Part shown: positions 18,801 through 26,405 of the stretch, one piece after another
How positions within the stretch are numbered: position 1 is the stretch's first letter
Layout of the letters: each line of letters opens with the position of its first letter
Assembly: GCA_902825945.1 (NCBI GenBank)
Contig: CADECY010000017.1
Location: forward strand, 1 to 64,000
Reading direction: 5' to 3'
DNA length: 64,000 bases
Origin: an uncultured Acidobacteriota bacterium
Lineage (GTDB): Bacteria; Acidobacteriota; Terriglobia; Bryobacterales; Bryobacteraceae
Position numbers and translations under genes: made by a program
The notes under the pieces: generated by a model
Told to the model about the DNA's origin: nothing
The model's database searches: none
The model's input: only the letters and a program-made list of their open reading frames with translations

Positions 18801-19124
18801 CTAGCGCTTGATGACGACCATCATCTTCATCTTCGGGTGAATGGCACAGCGCACCTCGACTTCACCCTCGGTCCAGAATGTGACTCCCGTGGAGCCCCCT
18901 GGACGCTGAACGTTGATATTGAACTCGTTCCCTTTGGTGGGCGAGTAGATATTGTGGGTGAAATCGTCGTGATTCTGGAAGATCACTTTGTCCCCGGGCC
19001 GGATCACCACCTTGTCTACCTGGAACTGCTTGTCTTTCTGAATGACGATGTAGCCGCGGCCCCAGGCGAGCGCGGCAACGATGCCGAGGCAGGCCGCGAT
19101 GAGGGCAATGCGTAGCTTGAACAT
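18801..19124 (-). CDS. Periplasmic cupredoxin (plastocyanin-like)
   Basis: A 107-residue protein with an N-terminal signal (MFKLRIALIAACLGIVAALA). The copper-site residues are all visible: the first histidine in FTHNIYS, then RCAIHPKM carrying Cys, His and Met in the order Cys-X2-His-X2-Met expected of a type 1 blue copper site. This type is often annotated as methylamine-utilisation plastocyanin-like. It lies 18 bases downstream of a di-heme peroxidase/MauG-like gene, so it is probably its electron partner in the periplasm. Confidence 0.87.
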   Translation of the reverse strand: MFKLRIALIAACLGIVAALAWGRGYIVIQKDKQFQVDKVVIRPGDKVIFQNHDDFTHNIYSPTKGNEFNINVQRPGGSTGVTFWTEGEVEVRCAIHPKMKMMVVIKR

Positions 19125-19142
19125 GTGAATACTCTCCGGGAA

Positions 19143-20162
19143 TCAGTTGGGCAAGACGGGTAGCGAAATCGGCTCGTCCGCGCCGGTTAGCGTCTTCATG
19201 AACTCCACCAGATCGCGCTTTTCCCGAGGCGTTAGGTCGAGCTTGCGCATCTCTTCGGCGAGGCTGGGCCGGTTCCGCCAGGGCCCTTTGTCGTAGTGCA
19301 CGATCACTTCCTCGAGCGACCGGACCGAACCGTCGTGGAAGTATGGCGCGCGCTGGGCGATGTTGCGCAACGTCGATGTCTTGAAGGCGAATTGCGCAGC
19401 TTCGATTTGCGGCAGCAGCTTGCCGCGCCCGCGATCATCGGTGTCGAAGCCGAGGTCGTGGAAGCTGTTGTCGGTAAAGTTCCAACCCGAATGGCACTTG
19501 CCGCAGAGCGCTTTCGTGTTGAAAAGGTCGAACCCGCGCATGGCGGATTCATTGATCGCCGAGTCATCGCCCATGACCCACTCGTCGAACGGCGCGATGC
19601 CGGAAACGACCGTCCGTTCGAAAGTCGCGATCGCCTTGCCGACGGTTTCTCCCGCGATCGGCTCGTTCGGATAGGCTCTGTCGAACAGCGGCTTGTAACC
19701 GGGAATCGCCGAGATCAACTGGATCGCCTTCTCGAGGGGCATGTTCATTTCGACGTCGGCCTGAATCGGGCCGAGCGCCTGTTCCTCGAGCGTCGCCGCG
19801 CGGCCGTCCCAGAAGAGTGAATCCGCCCATGCCATGTTGAGAATCGTGGGAGACCGGCGCTTCAGCGGCATTCCGGGCGCGCCAACGGATGTGGGCGCGG
19901 AATCACTCCAGGCAAACTGCGGACGGTGACAGGACGCGCACGAGATCTGCCCGGTAGCCGACAGCCGCGGATCGAAGAACAGCGTCTTCCCGAGTTCGGC
20001 GCGGGCTCGGGTGTACTTGTTGTTTTCCGGGAACGGAACCGTGGCTGGCCGCATGTACTCGGATTTGGCCTGCTCGCGATTGTATCCACCGCCCTCGCGG
20101 GCGGGCGGAGGCGCCGCGGCAAGCCCCAGCGCAAGGACAGAGATGAGCGATGCGTACTTCAT
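19143..20162 (-). CDS. Di-heme cytochrome c peroxidase / MauG family protein
   Basis: A 339-residue exported protein with a signal peptide ending LAAAPPPA. It has two CXXCH heme sites: C75-AS-C78-H79 (SCASCHRPQFAW) and C220-GK-C223-H224 (CGKCHSGWNF). SPTILNMAWADSLFWDGRA and STLRNIAQRAPYFHDGS are conserved CcpA/MauG segments. The family reduces hydrogen peroxide or carries out oxidative maturation of partner proteins; the sequence alone does not decide. It is followed by a cupredoxin gene, a common electron donor, and begins three bases after the TonB-like gene stop. Confidence 0.9.
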   Translation of the reverse strand: MKYASLISVLALGLAAAPPPAREGGGYNREQAKSEYMRPATVPFPENNKYTRARAELGKTLFFDPRLSATGQISCASCHRPQFAWSDSAPTSVGAPGMPLKRRSPTILNMAWADSLFWDGRAATLEEQALGPIQADVEMNMPLEKAIQLISAIPGYKPLFDRAYPNEPIAGETVGKAIATFERTVVSGIAPFDEWVMGDDSAINESAMRGFDLFNTKALCGKCHSGWNFTDNSFHDLGFDTDDRGRGKLLPQIEAAQFAFKTSTLRNIAQRAPYFHDGSVRSLEEVIVHYDKGPWRNRPSLAEEMRKLDLTPREKRDLVEFMKTLTGADEPISLPVLPN

Positions 20163-20165
20163 GGA

Positions 20166-21032
20166 TCAGTTCCTCGTGTCCGCGCGCGCCGGATCGAATT
20201 CTACGTTCACCTCGGTCAATACTTCGACGGCTTCCTCGTCGAGCAGCGTCGGCCGGTAGGCGTTCTGAAGAACGGCTTGCATCGCTGCGTCATGGAACAT
20301 GTCGTCTCCGCGCAGGACACGCGCGCGGCGGACCCGCCCGTCGCGGCCGATCAGTGCTTCGACCACGACTCGGCCCGGGATCCGCGCACGAAGCGCCATT
20401 TGCGGATACTCGATTTCACCTTTGCGAAGCAGTTTGCGGAGCTGTGTCGCCGCATCCACGCGAATCGGCTTGGGGCCGCGCTCGGCCGGCGCGTCGCCAG
20501 AGCGAACCGGAGCGGCCGTTGGCTCGGCTTCAGCCGGCTCCGGTGCGGGTTTTCCAGAGGGTTCGAAATCCAGCCGGCGGAGCGCCACCAGCGCCAGCAG
20601 GCTCTTGTCGCCGCCGGCTTCGAGGATCTGCGCCTCGAGCGGCGGATTGAGGTCGAAGCCCGCTCCGCGAGTCTTCAGCGCGGCGGTAGCGGTAGCGGGA
20701 CTCCCGTGGAATAGCTTCAGGATCAGTTCGATCGGAGCCAGCGGCCGGCCATCGCTGCGCACTCTGGCGCTGACGCGAGAGGCTCGCACCGCTTCGAGCA
20801 GTTCCGCGCTGGCTCCCTGCGATATGAGCGTCTTTTCGTCTGCTGGCGTCAGGGTAAATCCGGCGCCCGCGGATTTCACGATCGCGGCGAGTTCGGCGCT
20901 GCTCATTCCGCCGCGCTGCAGCGCGGAAGAAAGGGCTTCGCGGCTGATGGGCCTCGCCGCCTGGGCATCCCGGGGCAGCCCCAGCGCGAACGCGAGCACT
21001 GAGACGGGAAAGATTGCTTTTCGAAGAAACAT
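20166..21032 (-). CDS. Secreted protein with C-terminal TonB domain
   Basis: A 288-residue protein. A signal or anchor sequence at the N-terminus (FPVSVLAFALGLPRDAQA) is followed by two related alpha-helical repeats of about 45 residues (GAGFTLTPADEKTLISQGAS and GAGFDLNPPLEAQILEAGGD). A proline/alanine-rich linker then leads to a TonB C-terminal domain (YPQMALRARIPGRVVVEALI to MQAVLQNAYRPTL). The first hydrophobic segment ends in AQA, so the protein may be cleaved and released, which would be unusual for an energy transducer; no ExbB/ExbD genes are near. It may instead work as a periplasmic partner of the divergent TonB-dependent receptor or the porin. Confidence 0.78.
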   Translation of the reverse strand: MFLRKAIFPVSVLAFALGLPRDAQAARPISREALSSALQRGGMSSAELAAIVKSAGAGFTLTPADEKTLISQGASAELLEAVRASRVSARVRSDGRPLAPIELILKLFHGSPATATAALKTRGAGFDLNPPLEAQILEAGGDKSLLALVALRRLDFEPSGKPAPEPAEAEPTAAPVRSGDAPAERGPKPIRVDAATQLRKLLRKGEIEYPQMALRARIPGRVVVEALIGRDGRVRRARVLRGDDMFHDAAMQAVLQNAYRPTLLDEEAVEVLTEVNVEFDPARADTRN

Positions 21033-21041
21033 GCTCGCCTC

Positions 21042-21515
21042 CTAGTAGCGGTAGCCATCCTCGTCGGGCAGCTTGCCATCGATCCGAATGGCTTTGGCTC
21101 CAGCCACCGTCATGTCGGGCTCGCCCTCGAGTACGGTGATGGCGCCCGGTGTCTGTGTCAGGTACCGCAGAACGAGATCGGTGGTCGGCAGCAGGCGCGG
21201 CCGGACCAGTTCCTGGCCTTGATAGCGCTTCACGGTAAAGTAGTTGTCGTAGTCGTCGCGAGTCATCTTCAGAATGCGCTTGAGCGCATTCGTCATGGAC
21301 TTGTCGTCGGCGAATACCACCGAAACAGCCCGCCCGTTCGACCAGGAGGGGACTTCCCCGAGCAGCACGTCGCGCAACTGGCCCGAACTCATCTTGTTGA
21401 CGGGTGTCGAGCGGTTGGCGAATACGATCAGTTTTTGCGGCGCCGCGGTTTGACTGCCGGCCGGCGGAGGAGCCAGCACCATCAGTCCCGCGAAGAGAAT
21501 TGCGAAGGATTTCAT
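21042..21515 (-). CDS. Small PstS-like periplasmic substrate-binding protein
   Basis: A 157-residue exported protein with a signal peptide (MKSFAILFAGLMVLAPPPAGS). The body has the elements of the PBP-like domain seen in phosphate-binding PstS relatives: an early IVFANRSTPVNKMSSGQLRD segment, a serine/asparagine-rich NALKRIL helix, and a late GAITVLEG strand. At half the length of PstS it is one lobe plus a linker, a type often found without transporter permeases. The ATG at 21515 is used because longer frames run into the porin gene. It sits 14 bases after the porin stop and 9 bases before the TonB-like start. Confidence 0.75.
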   Translation of the reverse strand: MKSFAILFAGLMVLAPPPAGSQTAAPQKLIVFANRSTPVNKMSSGQLRDVLLGEVPSWSNGRAVSVVFADDKSMTNALKRILKMTRDDYDNYFTVKRYQGQELVRPRLLPTTDLVLRYLTQTPGAITVLEGEPDMTVAGAKAIRIDGKLPDEDGYRY

Positions 21516-21529
21516 TCCGGCTCCCGAGG

Positions 21530-23017
21530 TTAGAACGCGAACGCGAGTTGGACCTTGGCATGCGTTTCGGAAACGCCGTTGCGCCACAGCCGGTCGAACT
21601 GGAACTTGAGCGCGGAGAACGAAGACAGGTCGTAGAAGAATCCGCTCGAGACTTCGCGCCGGAGCCCCGCCTCCGAACCATAGGCCGAGCGGGCGATCGG
21701 GTTCGAAGCGGGAGCGTTGACCCAGTCGAACCGGACATAGGGCACGACCTTGCGGATGCGGTAGCCCACTTGGCTGTAAGCGCCCGAGATCGACGAGCGG
21801 CGGCCGAGCGGCCCCAGGGTTCCGGGGGACGCAACAGCCTTGTTGTCGACTGGCGACGCGAGGGCAGCGGCCGGGCCGGTTCCCACGAGTTGCTGATGGC
21901 GCAAATGGACGGCTTCGTTGATGATCTGCCAGTTCCGGCGCTGATAGACGACGTGGAACGACATGATCTTCTCGTTCCAGTCCGGCGCGTTGCCCGGACG
22001 AAGGCGATCGCGATAGATGCTTCCACCGATCTGGAGTCCGGCGATCTTGGCGGGCTTGATGGTCAGACCGAAGTTGGTTGCCTTGTTGGCGTCGGTGTCG
22101 TTGCCGGACTGCACCGTCGAGAATCCATTCGCGAATCCGCGGCCGTTGGATACTTCGAAGAAGTAGTTGATCGGCATTGACTCGGGCGACGGCAGCGCGC
22201 CGCTCACTTGCAGGCCGACTGCGCGTGAGGGCAGGATGCCCTCCTGGCCTTCCCAATGGGCGATATAGGGGCGCTCGGCCGTGGTCTCGAACCAGCTTCC
22301 GCGGTGGAAGGTCGAGTTGTAGTAGCTGAGGTTGGAGTGGAAACGGCCCATGTCGAAGCGGAGGTGGCGGTTGTGGGAATAGCGGAGCACCGCGCGCTCG
22401 AGGTCGAAGCCGTACTGATTCCCCACGCGTTCGAACAGCGCTTCCGCCAGGACGCTGACCTTGTCGTTCAGCTTGGAGGAGACGAACAGGTCGAACAGGC
22501 CGATGTTGAATCCGTTCTGGAATTCCTCACCCTGCTTCCGTCCTGCCTCGAACCCAGCGTCGGCGAAGATGCGCAGGTCGAGGCGGGGCAGCGCCACCAC
22601 GCTCGGCGCGCGGAGCAGAGTGTCTTCGCTCGACCGTGAGTCGTTATCTTCGACCACCTGCGGCGGCTGCTGCTTGGGTGCCGGTACGGGAGCTTCCTCC
22701 TCGACTACCGGCGCGCCCGGTTTGGCGGGTCTCACCGGCGCCTCTTCTTCCACAACGGGTGCTCCTGGCTTGACGGGCCGGACGGGCGCTTCCTCTTCGA
22801 CCACCGGGGCTCCGGGTTTCGGTGGCCGTCCGGGGGCTTCTTCCTCCACGACCGGTGCGGCTGACTTGGCCGGGGTCACAGGCGTTTCCTCTTCCACCAC
22901 AGGTGCGCGCTGGGGCTTGGGCGGCTCCGCTGGCACTTGTCCATAGAGTGCGGGAGCCATTAGGCCCACCATCGCCAGCCAGATCCAAGCGGTCTTCGTT
23001 CGCGGTTGATTCGCCAT
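21530..23017 (-). CDS. Outer-membrane porin with N-terminal 5 x 16-residue repeat
   Basis: A 495-residue protein with a signal peptide ending ALYGQ. Residues 38-117 are five tandem copies of a 16-residue unit of the form APVVEEEAPVRPAKPG, rich in proline and glutamate. From about residue 140 the sequence alternates as expected for a beta-barrel (RLDLRIFADAGFEAG, LLAEALFERVGNQYGFDLER, FDMGRFHSNLSYYNSTFH) and ends in LAFAF with a terminal phenylalanine. The barrel resembles phosphate-selective or general porins of the OprP/OprO superfamily, but the match is by pattern only. First gene of the minus-strand set, so the ligand it admits is probably what the PstS-like protein binds. Confidence 0.72.
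   Translation of the reverse strand: MANQPRTKTAWIWLAMVGLMAPALYGQVPAEPPKPQRAPVVEEETPVTPAKSAAPVVEEEAPGRPPKPGAPVVEEEAPVRPVKPGAPVVEEEAPVRPAKPGAPVVEEEAPVPAPKQQPPQVVEDNDSRSSEDTLLRAPSVVALPRLDLRIFADAGFEAGRKQGEEFQNGFNIGLFDLFVSSKLNDKVSVLAEALFERVGNQYGFDLERAVLRYSHNRHLRFDMGRFHSNLSYYNSTFHRGSWFETTAERPYIAHWEGQEGILPSRAVGLQVSGALPSPESMPINYFFEVSNGRGFANGFSTVQSGNDTDANKATNFGLTIKPAKIAGLQIGGSIYRDRLRPGNAPDWNEKIMSFHVVYQRRNWQIINEAVHLRHQQLVGTGPAAALASPVDNKAVASPGTLGPLGRRSSISGAYSQVGYRIRKVVPYVRFDWVNAPASNPIARSAYGSEAGLRREVSSGFFYDLSSFSALKFQFDRLWRNGVSETHAKVQLAFAF
22667..22906 (-). repeat. Five tandem 48-bp units within the porin gene
   Basis: The region encodes five copies of a 16-residue block beginning APVVEEE. Copies three and four differ at one residue (PV versus PA before KPG), and the outer copies are more diverged (ETPVTPAKSA first, APVPAPKQQ last). 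The graded similarity is what slipped-strand or unequal-crossover expansion produces. Confidence 0.85.
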
Positions 23018-23250
23018 GTAAATTCGATATCCTCATTCCCAGCCTGAGGGGCACACTTCGCCCACGGAGGGATGTCAAAGTGATAGGCCTATCCCTCTTT
23101 TTGTGAGCGGGACATGGCGCACAAGCGTATATCGGAATGCGTACTACGGAACTTTAGCGGGGGGTAGCCATGCAGTCCTACGGGTGAATCGCCGAAAGAT
23201 TCTCTAGCGGGTCGCCGTACTCGCGATTCTTTCTTCGGAGAAAACTACGA
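23018..23250. promoter_or_regulatory. Divergent regulatory region with palindrome GATAGGCCTATC
   Basis: This 233-base gap separates the divergent porin and TonB-receptor genes and must hold both promoters. It contains a perfect 12-base palindrome GATAGGCCTATC at 23082-23093, nested in a wider inverted repeat (AGGGAT at 23068-23073, ATCCCT at 23091-23096). A short hairpin (GAATC, GCCGAAA, GATTC) lies in the leader of the receptor gene near 23187-23203. No known riboswitch core was recognised. Confidence 0.4.
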
Positions 23251-25518
23251 ATGAAGCCGTCTCGCTATGTGATGACCCTGCTGGCCATGTCTGCCCTCAC
23301 CGGGTCTTCCCTGGCGCAATCGACCGGTGGGAGTGTCGTCGGAAAGATTACCGACCCCGCGGGCGCCATGATCCACGAAGCCCTGATCACACTGAAGAAT
23401 GTGGAAACGCAGGATATGCAGGAGGCCCAGCCCTACGTCGGCGGCCTGTACAAGATCACGGATGTGGCACCCGGCAGCTATGAAGTCTCCGTCCGGGCAT
23501 CCAATTTCCAACCTCTCACGCTGCCGCGGATCAAAGTAGACCTCGACCAGACCGTCCGCGCCGACGCTGTTTTGCAGCCTTTGACCCCGGCTCGACCGGG
23601 GCGCGAGGTCTCCCAAGGCGGCAGTCAGGACTCGAAGTCGCGCCGCCAGGCGATGTTCGAGGAACTTCCGGTGGTGGAGGCGGCGACGTTGCACGCCCAG
23701 ACACTCGCCGATGTTCCCGCTAACGTGAGTGTCATCACGGCCGCCGATATCCAGAGGTTTGGCTACCGCACGCTCGGCGAGGCGCTCTCCTATGTTCGCG
23801 GTTTCTACATGACGAACGACCGCATCTACAACTACGCGGGCGCGCGCGGCCTGAGCATCCCGGGTGACTACAACTCCCGTTTCAATGTCATGATCAACGG
23901 CCACCAGATGGCGGAGAACATCTACAACTCGAACGGATTCTTCGGCCAGGATTTCGGCCTCGACATGGATCTGGTGCAGCGCATCGAGATCGTGCGCGGA
24001 CCCTCTTCCGCCGTGTACGGATCGAACGGCGTTCTCACCACGATCAACATCGTGACGAAGGCGCCGGCCGACTTCGACAAGCTGCGGGTCTCGAGCGAAA
24101 CGGCGAGCTATAACGACGGAAAGATCTTGCTCTCGGGGGCCCGGAGTCTCGGAAAGGGCGTCAACCTGCTGTTTTCGGGGTCGGCCTTTCACGGCGGGGG
24201 GCGCAGTTTGCTCGTTCCCGGATACGGATTCACTTCGAACGCGGACTTGCAGCGTGGATACCACTCTTTCGCGCAGTTGACCGCCGGAGCCTGGAAGCTC
24301 ACCTCCTACTTCAACCAGCGAGAGAAGCAACCGCCCATCGGATGGGGCGACTCGATCTTCGACACCCGGGGAAACCGTGTCCGCGACGGGCGCAACTTCG
24401 TGGACCTCACTTACGGCAAGACGCTCGACGACGGATCGACCGTCCGTTGGCAGATCTTCTACGACAATTACCGGTACATGGACCGCTTCTACTTCGACAA
24501 CGAGGGCACCCCGGAGGATTCGCGGACCTATCAGTGGGGCGATTGGGTGGGTTCCCGCGCCTCCTACAGCGTTCCAGTGAATAAGGTGGGTGTGCTCTCG
24601 GTCGGCATCGACGGACGTTTCGAGATCCGTGCGCTTCACCAGTACGTGACGGCCACGCCAGTCTGGCAGGAGACGGCTCGTGTCTCGCGGCCAGACCGCT
24701 CGGGCGGCGCGTTTGCCCAGCAGGAAGTGGGCATCTCGGGCCGCACCAAGGCATACCTCGGCCTTCGTTACGACTCCTCGTACAACTTCGGCAACTTCGT
24801 GTCGCCGCAATTGGCCCTCGTCCACAAGCAGGACGAATCGACCACCTTCAAGTTCGTCTACGGGCGTCCCTTCCGGAACCCGAGTTCGTTCGAGCAGTAC
24901 TTCGAGGACGGGCAGCAGTATCTCGCCAGCAACGGTCTCCGGCAGGAGAGCGCCCAGGCGTTCGAAGGCTCGGTGGAGCGCAAGATCACCTCGAAGGTTT
25001 CGGCGATCGTCAACGGCTATCACTACCAGCTGAACAACCTGATCCAGGCCGCGTTCCTCGAGGATGTGGGACTACAGCAATATCAGAACACCGGTGCCTA
25101 CAAATCGACCGGTGTCGAGTTCGAAGTGGCGGCCCGAACGGGACGCTTTCTCGCCGATGCGAGCGTGGCGCTCCAGAAGGCGCGCGAAGCCAGTAGCAGC
25201 ATCTGGTTGAGCAACTCACCCCGCGCCATTGGCAAGGGCCGCCTTTCGACCCCTGTTTACAAGAACGTCCTCCACTTCGCAACCGGATTCCAGTACCTGA
25301 GCAAGAGAGCCACGCGGGACCGCGATTTCACACGCCCGGTCGCCCTGGTCGACGTCACGATGCACACGAACAAGCTCGCGAAGAACTTCGATCTGGTAGG
25401 CGGCATCCGCAACGCGGGCAACTATCGCTACGACGATCCGATCGATCTCGTACAGGGCCGCATGGCGCAGAACGGCCGTACGTTCTTCGTGAAGCTGATC
25501 TACCGGTTGGGCGAATAG
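23251..25518 (+). CDS. TonB-dependent receptor (FepA/BtuB-like) with regulatory-like N-terminal domain
   Basis: A 755-residue outer-membrane receptor. A signal peptide (ALTGSSLAQS) leads to a carboxypeptidase-regulatory-like domain (GSVVGKITDPAGAM, then APGSYEVSVRASNFQ), a plug domain (ADVPANVSVITAADIQRFGY, then QRIEIVRGPSSAVYGSNGVL) and a 22-strand-type barrel. It is shorter than the Oar-like proteins in the window and its plug is of the classical siderophore/cobalamin-receptor kind. The last residues, LIYRLGE, lack the terminal phenylalanine usual for Bam recognition. It diverges from the porin gene and is followed by an orphan ABC-type binding protein. Confidence 0.9.
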   Translation: MKPSRYVMTLLAMSALTGSSLAQSTGGSVVGKITDPAGAMIHEALITLKNVETQDMQEAQPYVGGLYKITDVAPGSYEVSVRASNFQPLTLPRIKVDLDQTVRADAVLQPLTPARPGREVSQGGSQDSKSRRQAMFEELPVVEAATLHAQTLADVPANVSVITAADIQRFGYRTLGEALSYVRGFYMTNDRIYNYAGARGLSIPGDYNSRFNVMINGHQMAENIYNSNGFFGQDFGLDMDLVQRIEIVRGPSSAVYGSNGVLTTINIVTKAPADFDKLRVSSETASYNDGKILLSGARSLGKGVNLLFSGSAFHGGGRSLLVPGYGFTSNADLQRGYHSFAQLTAGAWKLTSYFNQREKQPPIGWGDSIFDTRGNRVRDGRNFVDLTYGKTLDDGSTVRWQIFYDNYRYMDRFYFDNEGTPEDSRTYQWGDWVGSRASYSVPVNKVGVLSVGIDGRFEIRALHQYVTATPVWQETARVSRPDRSGGAFAQQEVGISGRTKAYLGLRYDSSYNFGNFVSPQLALVHKQDESTTFKFVYGRPFRNPSSFEQYFEDGQQYLASNGLRQESAQAFEGSVERKITSKVSAIVNGYHYQLNNLIQAAFLEDVGLQQYQNTGAYKSTGVEFEVAARTGRFLADASVALQKAREASSSIWLSNSPRAIGKGRLSTPVYKNVLHFATGFQYLSKRATRDRDFTRPVALVDVTMHTNKLAKNFDLVGGIRNAGNYRYDDPIDLVQGRMAQNGRTFFVKLIYRLGE

Positions 25519-25541
25519 TGACCCGGTCAGGAGAAGCGCTC

Positions 25542-26405
25542 ATGAGACTTCCATTGATCGGGATCTTGTTTGCGACGTTGGCGCCCGGCGCCAACGTCGA
25601 AGTGGGCCGGATCGTTGTCGTCACCGAAAAGGACGTCGAGGCCTATCGCGACGCCGTGACGGGGTTGAAGCAAGGGCTGGGCGACCTCGCCGGTTCCACC
25701 ACCGAAACTGCTCCAGAAGGTGTCGCCTCCGTCCTTGGAAAGGGACAGGTGAAGATGGTCGTCGCGATCGGAGCGGAAGCGAGGGCGGCGGTCGCCAAGG
25801 CAAATCCGAAGCTTCCTGTGATTTCCACCATGCTGACACTTGCCGACGTGTCGAGCGAACCGGCTCCGCTGGCTAAACCGGCTGGCGCCGTCTACCTTGA
25901 TGTCGATTTCGGCCAAGTCGTGCGGGAAGTCAACAAGCTGTTCCCGAGCCGGAAGCGGTTTGGCGTGATCGTTACCTCGCGCAAGGCCGGTCCCAACCGC
26001 TTTGCGTTGAGCAAGCTCGAGAAGGAGGGCTTTATGGTCCACGTAGCCGTGAGTCCCAACCGGGCCGGTCTGCTCGGCGCGTTGCATGAGCTCAAAGGCA
26101 AAGTGGATATGGTGATCTGCCTCCCGGAAACCGGGCTGTTCGACAGCCGTACGATCCCATCGCTCCTGCGTGTGTCGCTCGAAAACCAACTGCCCGTCGT
26201 CGGATTCTCGCAGAGCTTCGTGAAGGCCGGCGCGGTGGCTGGCGTCTTCCCGGACTATTCAGACGTCGGACAGCAAACCGCGGAACTCGTCCGCCGGGCG
26301 CTCGCCAAGCCGTCGGCCGACGCGGGCGAGGAGACTCCGCGCAAGGTCATGGCGGTGGCCAACCCCACTGTCCTCAAGCTCCTCGGATGGAAGCAGGGCG
26401 AGTAA
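25542..26405 (+). CDS. Orphan ABC-type substrate-binding protein (ABC_sub_bind family)
   Basis: A 287-residue exported protein starting MRLPLIGILFATLAPGANVE, with AGGAG eight bases before the ATG. An upstream GTG at 25518 would overlap the receptor stop but removes nothing and has no better ribosome site. The body has the two-lobed Rossmann pattern of the ABC_sub_bind family (VVAIGAEARAAV, FGVIVTSRKAGPNRF, VDMVICLPETGLFD, FSQSFVKAGAVAGVFPDYSD). No permease or ATPase accompanies it. In other bacteria such orphan proteins sit beside TonB-dependent receptors and sensors. Its last 32 bases overlap the 3' end of the convergent sulfatase gene. Confidence 0.85.
   Translation: MRLPLIGILFATLAPGANVEVGRIVVVTEKDVEAYRDAVTGLKQGLGDLAGSTTETAPEGVASVLGKGQVKMVVAIGAEARAAVAKANPKLPVISTMLTLADVSSEPAPLAKPAGAVYLDVDFGQVVREVNKLFPSRKRFGVIVTSRKAGPNRFALSKLEKEGFMVHVAVSPNRAGLLGALHELKGKVDMVICLPETGLFDSRTIPSLLRVSLENQLPVVGFSQSFVKAGAVAGVFPDYSDVGQQTAELVRRALAKPSADAGEETPRKVMAVANPTVLKLLGWKQGE

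Noticed and set aside
20530-22256. Long minus-strand frames overlapping the TonB-like, PstS-like and porin genes
   Set aside because: They are out of frame with three genes that have signal peptides and family motifs.
23187-23203. Possible riboswitch in the leader of the TonB receptor
   Set aside because: A small hairpin is present, but no cobalamin, c-di-GMP or other conserved core could be recognised by eye; covariance search would be needed.
23245-25023. Long minus-strand frame of 592 codons opposite the TonB receptor
   Set aside because: Mirror frame of a high-GC gene; composition is arginine/glutamate/valine rich with no motif, while the plus strand has a full receptor.
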